64,000 nucleotides of DNA from Nyssa sinensis (Eukaryota; Streptophyta; Magnoliopsida; Cornales; Nyssaceae): positions 45,233,206 through 45,297,205 of the forward strand of contig CM018046.1 in the NCBI GenBank assembly GCA_008638375.1. The letters are read 5' to 3'. Position numbers and translations under genes: made by a program. Positions within the stretch are counted from its first letter, which is position 1. Every line of letters starts with the position of its first letter. Positions 1-11,954 of the stretch are shown here, piece after piece. The notes beneath the pieces are model-generated. The model worked only from the letters and a program-made list of their open reading frames with translations. It had not been told where the DNA came from and did no database searches.

Positions 1-413
1 CGCATTTGTTTGCTTTGTGGTATTTCAGGCACATCTTGGTCCTCTGGTTGTATTCATCTTGTTTGTCACTTAAGTTTTATTCGTTTTTGCTTATTCTTAT
101 TAGTATAGCACAACATCAATGCACTCACTTGGCAGACACTGGCTCACAGTACAAACTAACTTTCCTCTCGCATGCTTGCTTGTACGTGCGTTCGTGCAAG
201 GTGACAAGCTCTTTAATAATGATGGTGTTATTTTTGTCAAATATAAGTTTATCCTTTTTTTCCCTGATAAGTTTGAAATAGAAAATTGTATTGATACATT
301 TTTAATTGTTTGATCAGTTACTTGATATTTAAATAATTTTTTTTTTTAATGCCATTTTAGTATTCTCTCTCTTTCCTACAGTGGTCTTATTAGAACCTTA
401 TTTTATTGCTCAG

Positions 414-3400
414 GTGATACATTACGAACTGCCAAGCACTTCGGAAATTTTTGTTCATCGATCTGGCAGAACAGGACGTGCTGGGAAGAAAGGACGTGCA
501 ATTCTTGTTTATTCGTCACACCAAATGAGAGATGTCAAGGGAATTGAACGGGATGTAGGATGCAAATTTACTGATGTAAGATTTCAATCTTTAATTTTGT
601 TATATGCTCCTTTATTTCCTTGTCTATGTAAAGTTTCTCTCATTTCCAACCTGTTTTGAAAGAAAATCAAGCCAGATGATTCTTTTTAAAGGTAAAAGGA
701 AGTATTATATTCCAAAAAATGCACATGAAGCTTCAAACCAGCTCATCAAGGAGATGCCCATGAGCAACAGAGGAAATAGACTTAGCTAACCACAACTAAC
801 TGTCACAGCCCGAGAGTAGAGCAAAAACCTAGTATACTAAGAATACAAAAGAACCCGATGCAATAGCATGGGAAACCTTTGGTTTCAGATTGTTTTCCAT
901 TTTATCAAACAACTTAAATATAACTACCTAATGTCTATCACCAAGACCCCAATATTGTAGGATTCGTTCATCTTGAGCACCTCATCTTGGCCATGTAGTC
1001 CCCACCATTCTGCCACGAATTAAGTTAGTCATAAACTCTAGCAGCTGCTTGTTTCTTTTGAATTCATTTTAGTACCTCCGATTCTGTTCCATCCAAATTG
1101 TGTGAATACTAGCGGATAGAGCCAAGCCTCCTTAGAATTCCCTGAACTTTCTTCCCCTTGAACATGCAGCATTAGTATGGTGTCTTGAGAGCCACAAGTT
1201 GACCAAACAAGCTCACACTTCCCAGCACGGCACTGCCATATTTCCTAGGTGAAGGGCCTGTAGAAGAAGAGGTGATCATGGGACTCATGAGTTGGTCACA
1301 ATAGGCACATTTCATCACCTGGACCCCTCCGAATTGTAGTAATTTGTCTCGAGTGTAAATACGCTCCCAAATGGCCATACAAACTATGAAGTACAAGGCT
1401 AAACATTGGAATTGCTTTAGGGAACCATACAACTTTCCACCAAGGTACTGTAGGCTAAGAAGTACGGACATGGATATAACATGACATGTATACGTTGACA
1501 TGTAATTTTTCAAAAAAATTAGGACACGGTCACGTTGAATAAAATATTATTTATATATATAATAATAATAATATAATCCAATTTCTAACTTTATTTCAAT
1601 CAAATTGGGAATAAAAAAATCCACAAATCATAAAAGATCAAGTTATCAACTATAAATTTCAGTAATGTAAACTGAACACACAAATCACTTATAATAAAGC
1701 ATTAATAACATCCGGCAAGTAAGCTAATTTTTTTTGGTAGCTAATTAGCAAAATACAAAGTGAGAAGGAAATTAGTCAACTCACAGTACTTGGACAGTCT
1801 CTTTGCCGGAATAACAGTGATCTCAATTCTCCGGAATATTTGTTCAAGGGCATGTTATACAAGTAGATTATTCAACTGAATGTACTGCATCTAGAAAAGC
1901 TACCAAGTAAACTAAAAAAAAGTATAAAATTGGTGGGTTTGGCTTATGAAAAACTTGGAATTTTTAAGATTTGATGGCAGAAAACATGGGTTTTTAAAGA
2001 TTTAATAAGCACCAGAATGCTACTGGAAAGCAGCAGATATGATGTCAACAGCTATTTTCAGGTTTTAGTTGTTAAAGAAGAGATTCATAGCTGAAGGGAA
2101 GGATTAGGGATTGATAGCAAATGAATGAGGCATTTTGGGGCTGTTCTAGGGACCATTCTAAAGAACTGGAGGTTTCTAAAATGCTGTAAACTAGAAAAGA
2201 GTTAAAACAATTAGAAAGAGAGATGTGAAACAATCGAGACCAGCAGCTACGTGAAGGGGCCTTTGCCTTTTTGTGAACTAAGAAGAGAGATGATTGACTG
2301 ATCAAGAAGAAGAAGAGATATGATCACAGAGGACGAGACGATTGGAGAAAGAGAGCTGAGAAATGATCGAGAGGAAAAAGAAGAAATTAGGAAGAAAAAA
2401 GAAAAAAAAGGGGGGCAGAAGATGACAGTACCTGGAATTTGCAATGAGCAGAGGTGAGACGGCAGTGGAGTTCGACGGCGGTGATGTTCGACGGCACTGG
2501 AGGAGTCGACCGTCATTGGAGCAGTCACTGGTTCTTGCAGGGCTAGGGTTTGCATCAAAATCCCGATTGGGTTTGATGCCCTTTCTTTCTTTCTTATTAA
2601 AGCAGATTTTAATTAACAAATGTGAAATTAAAAAGTTGCCCCACTATTGTTTTATAATATCATAAATGGCCCCATTTTTTTTTTAACTAAGAAATTGTAT
2701 TTCGACTAACAGCGTGTCTGTGATGTGTCGAAGCATGTCCAAAATTCAAAAAAACTAAATTGAGGTCCAACATATGTCCGGAGCATGTCCGTGTCCCAAA
2801 CGTGTCGGACACCGTTATGTTGGCAAAAATTAAGTATCCGTGCTTCATAGACTCTAGGTTTAGAGGTTTAGTCGACCACATGGCTTGCCATGCCAAGTTG
2901 GTGGAGTAATTACACGATGAGTTTGCACTCGGACATGGGTATGTTGGCAAAAATTAAGTATCCGTGCTTCATAGACTCTAGGTTTAGAGGTTTAGTTGAC
3001 CACTTGGCTTGCCATGCCAAGTTGGTGGAGTAATTACACGATGGGTTTGCACTCCATTTAATTTGATCCTCATGAGTTACTCTAGGGAGCAAGTCCAAGG
3101 GCATGTTTCTTTTATAGGTCCAACAAGTGCATGGAATTTGCAATTGGCCATCTCCATTGTCATTTGTCCCCCTTCAATAATATATAATATATATATATAT
3201 ATATATAATAGTCTATTATAATATATGGCCGACCATCTCCATTGTCCCCCTTCAATTATATATATATATAAATATTATTATAATATATGGCCGATTGCAA
3301 ATTCCATATATATGTATATTATATATATATATATTTGATTGGTAGGAAGGCCTGGATGATGGAATCATATATAATTCTATCTCTCATGTTCTCCCAATTA

Positions 3401-5161
3401 AGTCCACTAGGTAGCCAATAGTCGAACCACAAAAATGTAAGCTGCCCATTCCCAATTGAATGACGAATGAAGGGCCGAAATAGACTCCCTTAGCTTCAGC
3501 AATTTCCTCCATATATATATATGTATATATTTGATTGGTAGGAAGGCCCCGAGTGATGCATGAACAATTCAAAAAGTGCTTCTTTTTGTGCAAGTTAGAT
3601 TTCGCCCATTTAACCAATAGAGAAGAAGTGCGAGTCTGAGATAGGTGCCAAATGTGCTTTAACGTTTTTACCTTGTTCCATTCCTCTAATTTCCTTCTTT
3701 TGAGGCCTCCTTCCTCCTTAGGATAGGTGATATCATTCCAAGCAACCTCTGCCCCTTTCTTGAGACTATCTCCCGACCGAAAAAAGGATTGCATGTTTAA
3801 TAATCTTCTTTGAGAGTATGACGTGGGTTGCCCAATACACCTAAATGCTGAAAATGATGGATTTGATTAGTTGCAACTTGCAATCGACCAACATAATATA
3901 GGTGTAGGGGTGTAAATTTTTAACACGACAACACGACTCGAACACGACACGAAGTTAACGGGTTTGGGTTTAGCATAAATGGGTTCGAGTCATAAACGGG
4001 TTGACACGTATAACACAATTAATAAACAGTTCTTGTTTAGGTTTTACTAGTGTCAACCCGTTTAACACGACTTAACACGTTTAATTATAAAATATATTAT
4101 GAGTTAATGTAATTCATCTCACATTAAATATTTATCAAGGTTTTGAGATTTTTTATTTATAAAAAGATTTACTTTGATTGGCCATATCCAAAATTACTCA
4201 ACTTGAAAATTATCTATACATATAAAAGATAGATAAATATTTTTATTTAAAAATAAAAAAATTAAAATAAACTGGTTAAGTGTGTCGACACGTGTAACCT
4301 GTTTAATAAATGGGTTGGGTTGGGTTTTGAAACTTGACACGTATTAGTTAATAGTGTTGGGTTGGGTTCACACATATTTTCGAATATGTATGCCTTGACA
4401 CGACCCAAACACGATACGATAACACGAATTGACACCCCTATATAGGTGTCTTGCAGTCTAGCTCTTCATCTTGCTAAGAATTCAGTCTACTATGTCTTGC
4501 AATCTGCGCCCCCTTAACTTGGTGGAAATAAAAGGGATGCCAGCATATCTCATCGGTAGCTCTTCTTCCCTAAAACTCACGAAGGAGACAATTGGGAGTG
4601 TTGAATATTTGTTTCATTAGTTAGGGATTCACGAGTCTGAATGCTTTCACTGGCATGGACAACTGAAAGCTTAAAAATTCTATGAAACTGCTGCTTGAAT
4701 AAATGAACATAGGAGTGCGTCCACTCCCACACCATGATAGTGAAGAACCTATATTTGCAGTAGCATGAATGTTGTATACCACATTACATTTCTTATTATA
4801 TTATATATGCGGTAAATGACAGTTGAAGATTTATTTTTCAGATGGGAATTGACATGCTTTGTTTTTTATTTGAACAAGTAGGGAGTTGACGATCTTCATA
4901 ACTAACACTAACAGGAAATTTAGTGGAAAGAGGTATTTTGATTGTATGATGGATCTGATTACCTTGGTTGAATTAATGGGCTCTCACCCAGAACAAGTTG
5001 GGGAAAAATTCAGCAATACAGGAATGTGTTTATTATTCTCTTGATAAGTATACCTTTTATATTGTTTATATTGTTGCTTGCTACCTATCCCCAACCCCCC
5101 AAAATATAAAATAAAAAATCTTTATATAGTTACTTCTTCTGCCCCTATTCTCACCGGAGTG

Positions 5162-5216
<55 letters not shown>

Positions 5217-5773
5217 TTAATTTACCATGCTGGACTGACAAGTTTAACTATTCTAGACTAATTTTTTTTTTGTGAATTACCTGATATCAGCTCCCCAGGA
5301 TTTCTGTCGAGGGTGGAGCCATTGAGATTGGTGGTGGTGGCCGTTTTGGCTCTTTTGGAAGCATGGGGGGTGGTCGGCGTAATGATTCAGGTTTTGGTCG
5401 TTCTGGTGGCTACAATAGTTCTGGATTTGGCCGTTCCAGTGCATATGGTGGCCCTTCATCTGGTCGCATGGGTGGTTTTGGTGAATCTGGCCCCAGTCGG
5501 TTTGGATCCTATGGTGCATCTGGTTTGGGTCGATCAGATGGTGGATTTGATGGATCCAGCTCGAGCCGCTCAGGTAAGGGTGGTTACGGGACTGGCCGTC
5601 AGGGTGGTTTTGGGAACCCGCGCGGTTCAGATCGTTCAAGTGGTTCTGGGGACTTTGGTTCACGTCGTTCTAGTGGATTTGGCGATTTTCGTTCAAGCCG
5701 AACCAGTGGCGACTTTGGTGATGGCTTTGGAGATGACAAGGGTTATCAGACCAATGGCAGGAAATCCTTCTGA
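414..5773 (+). CDS. RH53: DEAD-box RNA helicase, RH9/RH53 (PMH)-type, last two coding exons
   Basis: Two coding exons are visible: 414-575 (54 codons, acceptor cag at 411-413, donor gtaag at 576) and 5291-5773 (160 codons plus TGA, acceptor atatcag). Both junctions are phase 0. The first exon holds the end of the helicase C-terminal domain, with motif [12 protein letters not shown] at its residues 15-24. The second exon is a Gly/Ser/Phe/Arg-rich tail with repeated GFG, RSSG and FGDF units. The junction ...[15 protein letters not shown] followed by such a tail matches the RH9/RH53 (PMH1/PMH2) family as I know it. Those are mitochondrial helicases that help group II intron splicing; the tail probably binds RNA. 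DEAD motifs and the targeting peptide lie left of the window, so the gene is 5'-partial here. RH9 and RH53 paralogues cannot be told apart from this part. Confidence 0.88.
880..1500 (-). mobile_element. LINE 3' fragment (zinc-finger RVT region), degenerate
   Basis: The minus-strand translation contains [12 protein letters not shown] and [13 protein letters not shown], the pattern of the zinc-binding region after reverse transcriptase in plant LINEs (zf-RVT). The downstream minus-strand sequence still reads like the ...WMEQNRR... end of such elements. It is 5'-truncated and interrupted by stops. It lies antisense in the helicase intron. Confidence 0.6.
2817..3054. repeat. Two-copy tandem repeat, 124 bp period
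   Basis: The segment beginning ATGTTGGCAAAAATT at 2817 recurs at 2941. The copies run through the shared words TTCATAGACTCTAGG and GCCATGCCAAGTTGGTGG, with only a few substitutions (for example GTCGACCACATGG against GTTGACCACTTGG). They are close to identical by eye, which suggests a recent duplication. No coding function is supported. Confidence 0.9.
3176..3337. repeat. AT/TA microsatellite cluster
   Basis: Several short (TA)n runs occur at about 3180-3207, 3256-3270 and 3310-3335. They are separated by repeated words such as AATATATGGCCGA and CATCTCCATTGTCCCCCTTCAAT, so a short local duplication has spread with the microsatellite. Confidence 0.8.
3384..3800 (-). mobile_element. LINE fragment (post-RT region), degenerate
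   Basis: The minus strand encodes [34 protein letters not shown] and [10 protein letters not shown]. These are typical of the region between reverse transcriptase and the zinc-binding end in plant LINE ORF2. The frame is broken by a (TA)n insertion near 3510-3530. The element is truncated on both sides and carries no complete domain. Confidence 0.75.
3905..4440. mobile_element. Non-autonomous hAT-type MITE (536 bp) with 8 bp target duplication
   Basis: The element begins TAGGGGTGTAAATT and ends with the inverse of TAGGGGTGTCAATTC, giving imperfect terminal inverted repeats that continue into a region rich in ACACGA/CGTGT words. It is flanked by a perfect direct repeat TATAGGTG at 3897-3904 and 4441-4448. 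The 8 bp target duplication and the TAGGGG termini are hallmarks of the hAT superfamily. There is no coding capacity, so it would need transposase from elsewhere. It sits inside the helicase intron. Confidence 0.88.
5164..5212. repeat. (CT)n microsatellite near the intron acceptor
   Basis: About 24 uninterrupted CT units lie roughly 80 bases upstream of the acceptor of the last helicase coding exon. The position would lengthen the pyrimidine-rich region on the coding strand. Confidence 0.95.
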
Positions 5774-8700
5774 CTTTACTGGGAGGTAACATTCTTCTTC
5801 ATTTCACAAGGGATTGTTGAACTAATTTCGTTTCATGGTAATTAATGATTATTTACTTTGTTTTGAACCAGCTATATGGAACCTTCTATCTTTGTTGGAC
5901 ACTGCCACTTGTCTATAATTGGCTTTTGCATTTTTGTTGTCTGTACTCAACCTGCATACGTGAGAGCTTGACTTGCACATGTTTGTTTTAGTTAGTTTTG
6001 GGTTGTTTAGCAGACTTGGGAAGAATTCCAACCTCAAGCCAGGAGGTGGTTCTTCTCTAGGGTTCCATGTTTCCCTTTTGGAATTTTTTCTTTTATGCTT
6101 GCTGAAGCCATTTGGGGTTGTCCAGGCCATCGACCAAATATTGTTCATCATAGCCAAGAAATAGTGTGAACGCAAAATGAACATTGTGAAGCCATTGTTC
6201 GGGATAATTATTGATATAACCCTTAATCAGTACAATGTGCTGAAGTGGTTGATCTTTTTGGGTTTATTTGATTTTTGCTGTATTTTCTTACAAAGATGAG
6301 GAATTTTCCCTCCAAATAAGATAGTGAATTACACACCAATAATAATAATAATAAAATAAAAATAAAATAAAATAACTCAATAAGGTCTTATCTCAACTAT
6401 TTAGGGTCAACTACGTGAATCTTCTTGTGTAATTCTACTCCATTTAAGACCATCCCCTCAGTTAGACCATACTTTCTCATATTTTTTTACTATCTCTTTG
6501 GTCACCTGCACGCACTAACTCCCTACCATGATCCTCGATATGAACTGTGTCATTCTTCTTACTGGTGCATTTGCAATAATAATAATAATAATAATAATCA
6601 ATGAATCAACTCAACTCAATAAATCCTTATCCCAACTGTTTGGAGTCAGTTACATGAATCTTGTCTCGTCATTCTGCTCTATTTTAAAACTATCTCCTAA
6701 GTTAGACCACACACTATCATATTTTTTTACTATCGCTTTGGTCACCCTTGCGCCATAGCAATATGAACTGTGTCATTCTTTTTTATTGGTTCATTTGCAA
6801 TAATAATAATAATAATAATTACTACTCTGACATTGGTAAAAGATAGTTTTTGATGCAATATCATGAATTTGGATTGTGGGTTTGAGTATGATCCTAATTC
6901 CACCCAATTGAGTTCTATCATAAAATTAAATGACACTTCCAGTTTGAATTTGAATATGATGTGTGAGATCTGATTATAATTGGTTTGAGCTTGAATTTAT
7001 GCAATTTGGTCTAATTAGGATTATATTTTATATACAATTTCATGCGTACTATTACGATTTTATAAAATATTTTAGAATATTGAATCAATTCATAATAAAT
7101 TGTAAAAATATATTATCTTTCTTGGATTTGAATAAAAATTTGAATGACTGAAAAATGTAAATGTTTAAGATTCATCACATTGTCTTATGGTTCCAATCTG
7201 GAGTTTGATATCTATAATCTATTTAGATCTAACTAGATCTGCACCAAGTCCATTTTAACGTTTCTACTGCCTGCCAAGTTATTCTCTTATATGAAGGGAA
7301 CACCTCTTTGGGTCTGTTCGGTCCAACTTCTGTTACATGGTTGCCACTTGACAATGTAATAGAATGTCTGATGTGTAAAGATTACTAAAAAGAAAGTTGG
7401 TGATAACTGTATACAATAAAATATAGTAAGGTACAGGGGACACAGTGGTTGTTGCTCTTATGGTACTAATGTAGTGAGAGAAAATATGACAATACTGCTG
7501 ATTGCTGAAGGCTTGTTTGTTATTTTGGAACTTAGAGGAAAATTGTGAGAGTGAGGATTCTTGGTAATTTACAAAATTTTGGGTGTTGATTCAATCCAAC
7601 TCTTAAGAAATAAACTCTCGTTAGGATTCAAGCTCCCAATGGCTAATTAAGGAGTTTCTAGATCACGTCTCTCTGGAACTTTAGCTGGAAATGGCCACGT
7701 GTAGCATTTTTATGGCTCAGAGTATTGTTTGATAGACTGAATACTGGGTTATATAGCCTTTATATGTATTGGTGTGTTGAGCTCACTCATAATCTGCTAT
7801 ATGGATCAAGTGTGAGTGGATTTGTAGTTCAATACATTTTTTTTTTTGATAAGTAGTTCAATGCACATTTAAGTAAAAAGCTTGTGTGTTATGATACATA
7901 TCAGCATACCAATTCATGTTAGCAAGACATAATAATTGATGGTTGGCATGACAATTCTTGAATCTTGACACAACTGAATCTTAAGCAGCCCCCCCCCTCC
8001 CTCCAAGATAAAAAGAAGAAATATATAAAAGAGGAAGAAGAAAAAAATATTGTCCAGTTAGATAATATTCTGCTTGGATGATTGAGTCTGAAGTTTTTGG
8101 GAACTTAGTATGCAAGGGACAAAGAAAAAAACATTTTTTTTTTAATGAATGGAGATAATTAGAAAGATATTATCTTTCTTTGAGACTACACTACTAGCTG
8201 TCTAGTAAATCATTCTTTTCCATTCAAAAATGTCATTTAAATTCAGCATTTTTTATTTTTTTGAAATTTAATATTTTGAGCTCTTTGGAACCTTGGTTGT
8301 TTATCTATCCAGCAATGGTAAAACTAAATTTCAAAGAAACGAATTGTGTGTATGTTATTGGGGGATGAGTACAGAGGAATTGTATTTGAAACAGCTTCAT
8401 TATTAAACACCAGACCAGACATACACATGTTACTTATTATGCTTCCAAATTCTGTTTTGAAACTGTTAGATTCATGAGAGACCAGTTCGGAATTCAAAAT
8501 TTATGATGATGGTCAAGAATGTGTTTTATAACTTCTGTGCAGAGTGGGTTTGTCTTGGATCCTGAAGACAAATAAATAGATAAATGAATAAATAATAAAT
8601 AAGATTGAAAATGTTTTAACGTGAGATGGTTATTAGGTCATTTTGACATGAGTGTGTTTTCATATTGTTGTTTTGATCTGATACAGGTATTGTGGAACAG

Positions 8701-8960
8701 CGGGTATGAAGACTGGAAAGAGACAATGAGCAACTGAAGTAGACAAAGACTCTGAAGAGTTTAGTGTTGTGTTCTCTGGCTTGTTCCAACAGTTGAGGAG
8801 TGCAGATAATATATAGCCGGTGAGATTACTATAATATTTATTACCAAGGAGGAAGATGTTCGAAAATAACCTTTTGCTTAGTTACATAAGAGTAGATAGG
8901 CTACTAAATGTAATCTATTTTAAGCCCTGGGAGGTTTTTTTTTTTCTTTTTTTTGGTGTT
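5774..8960 (+). other. Helicase 3' UTR with probable UTR intron
   Basis: Thirteen bases after the TGA is a good donor (GGGAG|GTAAC, 5787). Two acceptors are plausible: TTGAACCAG near 5870 and CTGATACAG ending at 8686. The sequence after 8687 is less AT-rich and looks like transcribed UTR. If the far acceptor is used, the 3' UTR carries a 2.9 kb intron. This is inference from splice-site appearance; only transcript data can settle it. No protein gene was recognised between. Confidence 0.4.
6340..6815. repeat. Tandem pair of an AAT-tailed dispersed repeat
   Basis: Two copies, about 225-240 bp apart, share the order (AAT)n - AACTCAATAA - CTTATC(C/T)CAACT - GTTAGACCA - TTTTTTTACTATC - TGAACTGTGTCATTCTT - CATTTGCAATAAT. 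Wording such as CTTATCCCAACTGTTTGGAGTC resembles a common plant SINE-like dispersed repeat, but I cannot assign a family. Both copies end in AAT arrays, consistent with tail-mediated tandem insertion. Confidence 0.65.
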
Positions 8961-11758
8961 CGTCCCTTTTCAACATGGAACTCTATACTGTTCATAAATT
9001 TGTTGGTTTACTAGGTTGCAATTAATTGAAGCAGATAACGAATCCTTTCATCATTACCCTACTCGCTGGACCTGGTGTTCAACACTCAGGTATTTTTATT
9101 TTTTAGGTGGGGTGGGTTGGGGTTTGAATTTGTCCTAAATTCATGTGCAGTCTTCTTTAGTTAAAATATTTTTGTTTTGATAATTGCACTTCCTCCATGT
9201 GGTTGGGTACTACAATCTAGACATGGGCAAGCCCACAGCCCAAGTCTAGTAGAAGATTGGGATTTGACCCACAAAACAAATTAACTGGACGTGTCAGCTA
9301 ATATAGGTTTCCAAGTATCATGCACTCACCTGATAAGTCCCATATTTTGGGGCCTTGACCTTCCAATTTTTTTTATATCTTTCCTTTTTGAATTCTGGAA
9401 TTATTTCCATTCTATTTGAGCTGGTCAAGCCTTTCCATCAGTGTGTATCTGTCTTCCATATTAGTTAGTCAATTCAATGAGAGCTTTGTAAGCATTTGAG
9501 AGTATTTCACTGTTGTTCATTTATCTCTTTCTTTTCCTTCCCAATCTATCTTGTTCTTCTTTTAAGTGGGATGGAGACCCTTAAATCTTGGAAGGTAAAT
9601 TGCGGTTCGTTTTTGTACCGAGATTCATTTTTGAAGAGTGGAAAGTACTCTTAAGAACAGTATCATGCATTTTTGAAGAGCTCTTGAGAACAGTATCATT
9701 GCACACACGCCTCAAACCAATTGTATGGATTCTACACTCTTTACTATTTTATTTAGCTGCATTCATTACCGTTTCTTCCGACATATATATGCTTTGGCCA
9801 AATCTTTAATTTTTAAATACATGTTTATCCATAATTTGTACTCTTATAATGCAGTCCGACGAAGGAGAATCAAATATGTTTGAACTTTTTTAGAAATCAA
9901 GTAGCATGAGACTCTTCATTCAATAAGGAAAAAAAAAATTCTCTAAAATTTATAATTAAATATCAATGTTAAAAAAAAAATTAATATATAGATTTATTAC
10001 ATCATATTTATAGAATTAGAATATTATTATTTTGATTAGGAAATCATCACTTCTAACTAATTTAAATAGGAAATTATTAATTCTTATATTTCTTAAATTA
10101 AAAAAATTATGAATAAATTAAAATTGAAAACCAAATCATCCTAATACAATTTTAAAACAAATATCTTTATTTGTAGAGTATCATATTTGTCATATACTAG
10201 TCTCTCTTACTTGAAAACAACTGGTTTTTGAGTTGATTAGGTGTACGGGATCACAAACTTGGAAATAACAATTGGATCTTATGAAGAATAATTAAATATT
10301 GATGAATTTCTTATATCACATATTCTATGAAGTCTAATTTTAGATCATTTTTTTGATGATAATAATGTTCTTGTAATAAAATAAAAATTGTTTTCTTAAT
10401 ACACTACAAGTTATATCTTCTTAGAAGCATCATAATTATTATTCACAAGTTCAAGTTTATTTTCATATGCAGCATTAACGACTTCTATGCAGATTTCTTG
10501 CTCATTCTCTTCCATAAAAGGGATTGTGGAATCTATCGGTGCCAATAAATAAAAAAAACTTAGAATACTAATATTTTAACTAAGAAACTATAACTCATAT
10601 TTTTGTCCTAATCCTAATATAATAAAAACTATTAATACGAATAGAAAATTAGTAATTTATATATTTTCCATACTAATTTTAATAAAATTAAGAAATTAAA
10701 ATTGAAAATAAATAATCCTAATACTACTTTTAAATAAATATTTTTATTTTTAGGATAAAGTATCATAAGATATCAAAGTGAACACATATTAAGTATATAC
10801 AAGACTACTCTAAAAGCAAATTGTATTTGACATTTATTATGACAAAGGGTTATTATTATTTTTAGAATCATAATCTTCTTGTAGGCAAGTGATTTAATTC
10901 ATGCAAGAAGAAAATCTTTTTTTTTTTTTCAAACATCCTGAGAATTTGCTTTTAAAACATTCATCAAGAATGCATAAAAAAATCTTACTTTGGGTATAAT
11001 TAAAAAAAAAAAACTTGAATAAACCAAAAGGATTACATAAACACATGAATGAGCCAACTGATATTTACACAACAAAGATCCATCGCTAAATCTTGAATAG
11101 CAATGGATCATCAAACAGTGAAAAAGAAAGAAATTAATAAGCTGATAGCTGGATGATCTAGAAAAAGTTACAACCAACAGAAACACCCTACGGTACTTTG
11201 GCATATATATTTAAAACTCCAAAGATCTTGCGAAGTTTCTAAAATTCACCATTGTTGACTTCTCAATCATTGTTTCTCCATCTCTCTCTCTCTGGGCTGA
11301 CACTTCTTTCCATCCTGTGATGATATTAGAATTGCATTAGAAATAAAAGAAAAAAGAGGCTGAAGAACTGGGTCTTAGTCTTACCAGATTTTTAATTGAA
11401 CACGAGCGATAAGTATTGTAATTCAAAAGATGCGGAAGTTATAAAACCGAATTCATATGGGACAAGAGAATTATTATCAGAATCATATGAAGAGTACATG
11501 AAAGAATGGAAAATAATAAGAAGAAGAAGACGAAGAAGAAGAAGATAATGATCAAGATAGAGAAGAAGAAGAAGAAGAAAGAAGAAGCATTGTGAACATT
11601 TAATAAAGTTCCTAATGTATTTCATATATCTATAATTATATAATAAGTGAGGTCCTATGTTAAGGAGAAACGATGTTTTTGTCCATCGCTTGTCATGTAT
11701 TTATCGGTGGCATAGATGATATATTAAGCCCCCTGCGTATGGCGGGGGTATCCGACTA

Positions 11759-11849
<91 letters not shown>

Positions 11850-11954
11850 CCATTACCATCCTGTTCCTTCTTGTTTTTCCAGGCTGCTCCTAGTGACCAA
11901 TTAATTTTCATGTTAGAGCTTGATTAATGCATTAAAAGAAATGGAATAAAAGCA
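8961..11954. other. Intergenic AT-rich stretch
   Basis: No credible coding region, RNA gene or complete transposon was recognised here. Notable low-complexity tracts are a GAA/AGA-rich block at about 11516-11585 and a (TA)n(GA)n microsatellite at 11759-11844. The 3' region of the NBS-LRR gene probably extends into the right part. Confidence 0.6.
11759..11844. repeat. (TA)n-(GA)n compound microsatellite
   Basis: About 11 TA units are followed directly by about 32 GA units. It lies about 110 bases beyond the stop of the NBS-LRR frame, in its probable 3' flank. Confidence 0.95.

Larger units (their letters stand above)
576..5290 (+). other. Large penultimate intron of the helicase gene
   Basis: This 4.7 kb interval lies between the two helicase coding exons and has a GTAAG donor and a CAG acceptor. 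It contains LINE fragments (about 880-1480 and 3384-3800), a 124 bp tandem duplication, AT microsatellites, a hAT-type MITE and a (CT)n tract ending about 80 bases before the acceptor. No further helicase-like coding exon was recognised inside it. Stretches not listed separately (1520-2800 and 4450-5160) show only AT-rich sequence without recognisable coding. Confidence 0.8.

Noticed and set aside
2247..2665. Overlapping 73-105 residue frames near 2.3-2.6 kb
   Set aside because: They are Ser/Phe-rich frames from purine-rich DNA in the helicase intron. No family was recognised and several frames overlap.
5277..5663. Minus-strand His/Asn/Gln-rich frame opposite the helicase tail
   Set aside because: It is the reverse complement of the Gly/Ser/Phe-rich repeat coding exon, so its composition is an artefact.
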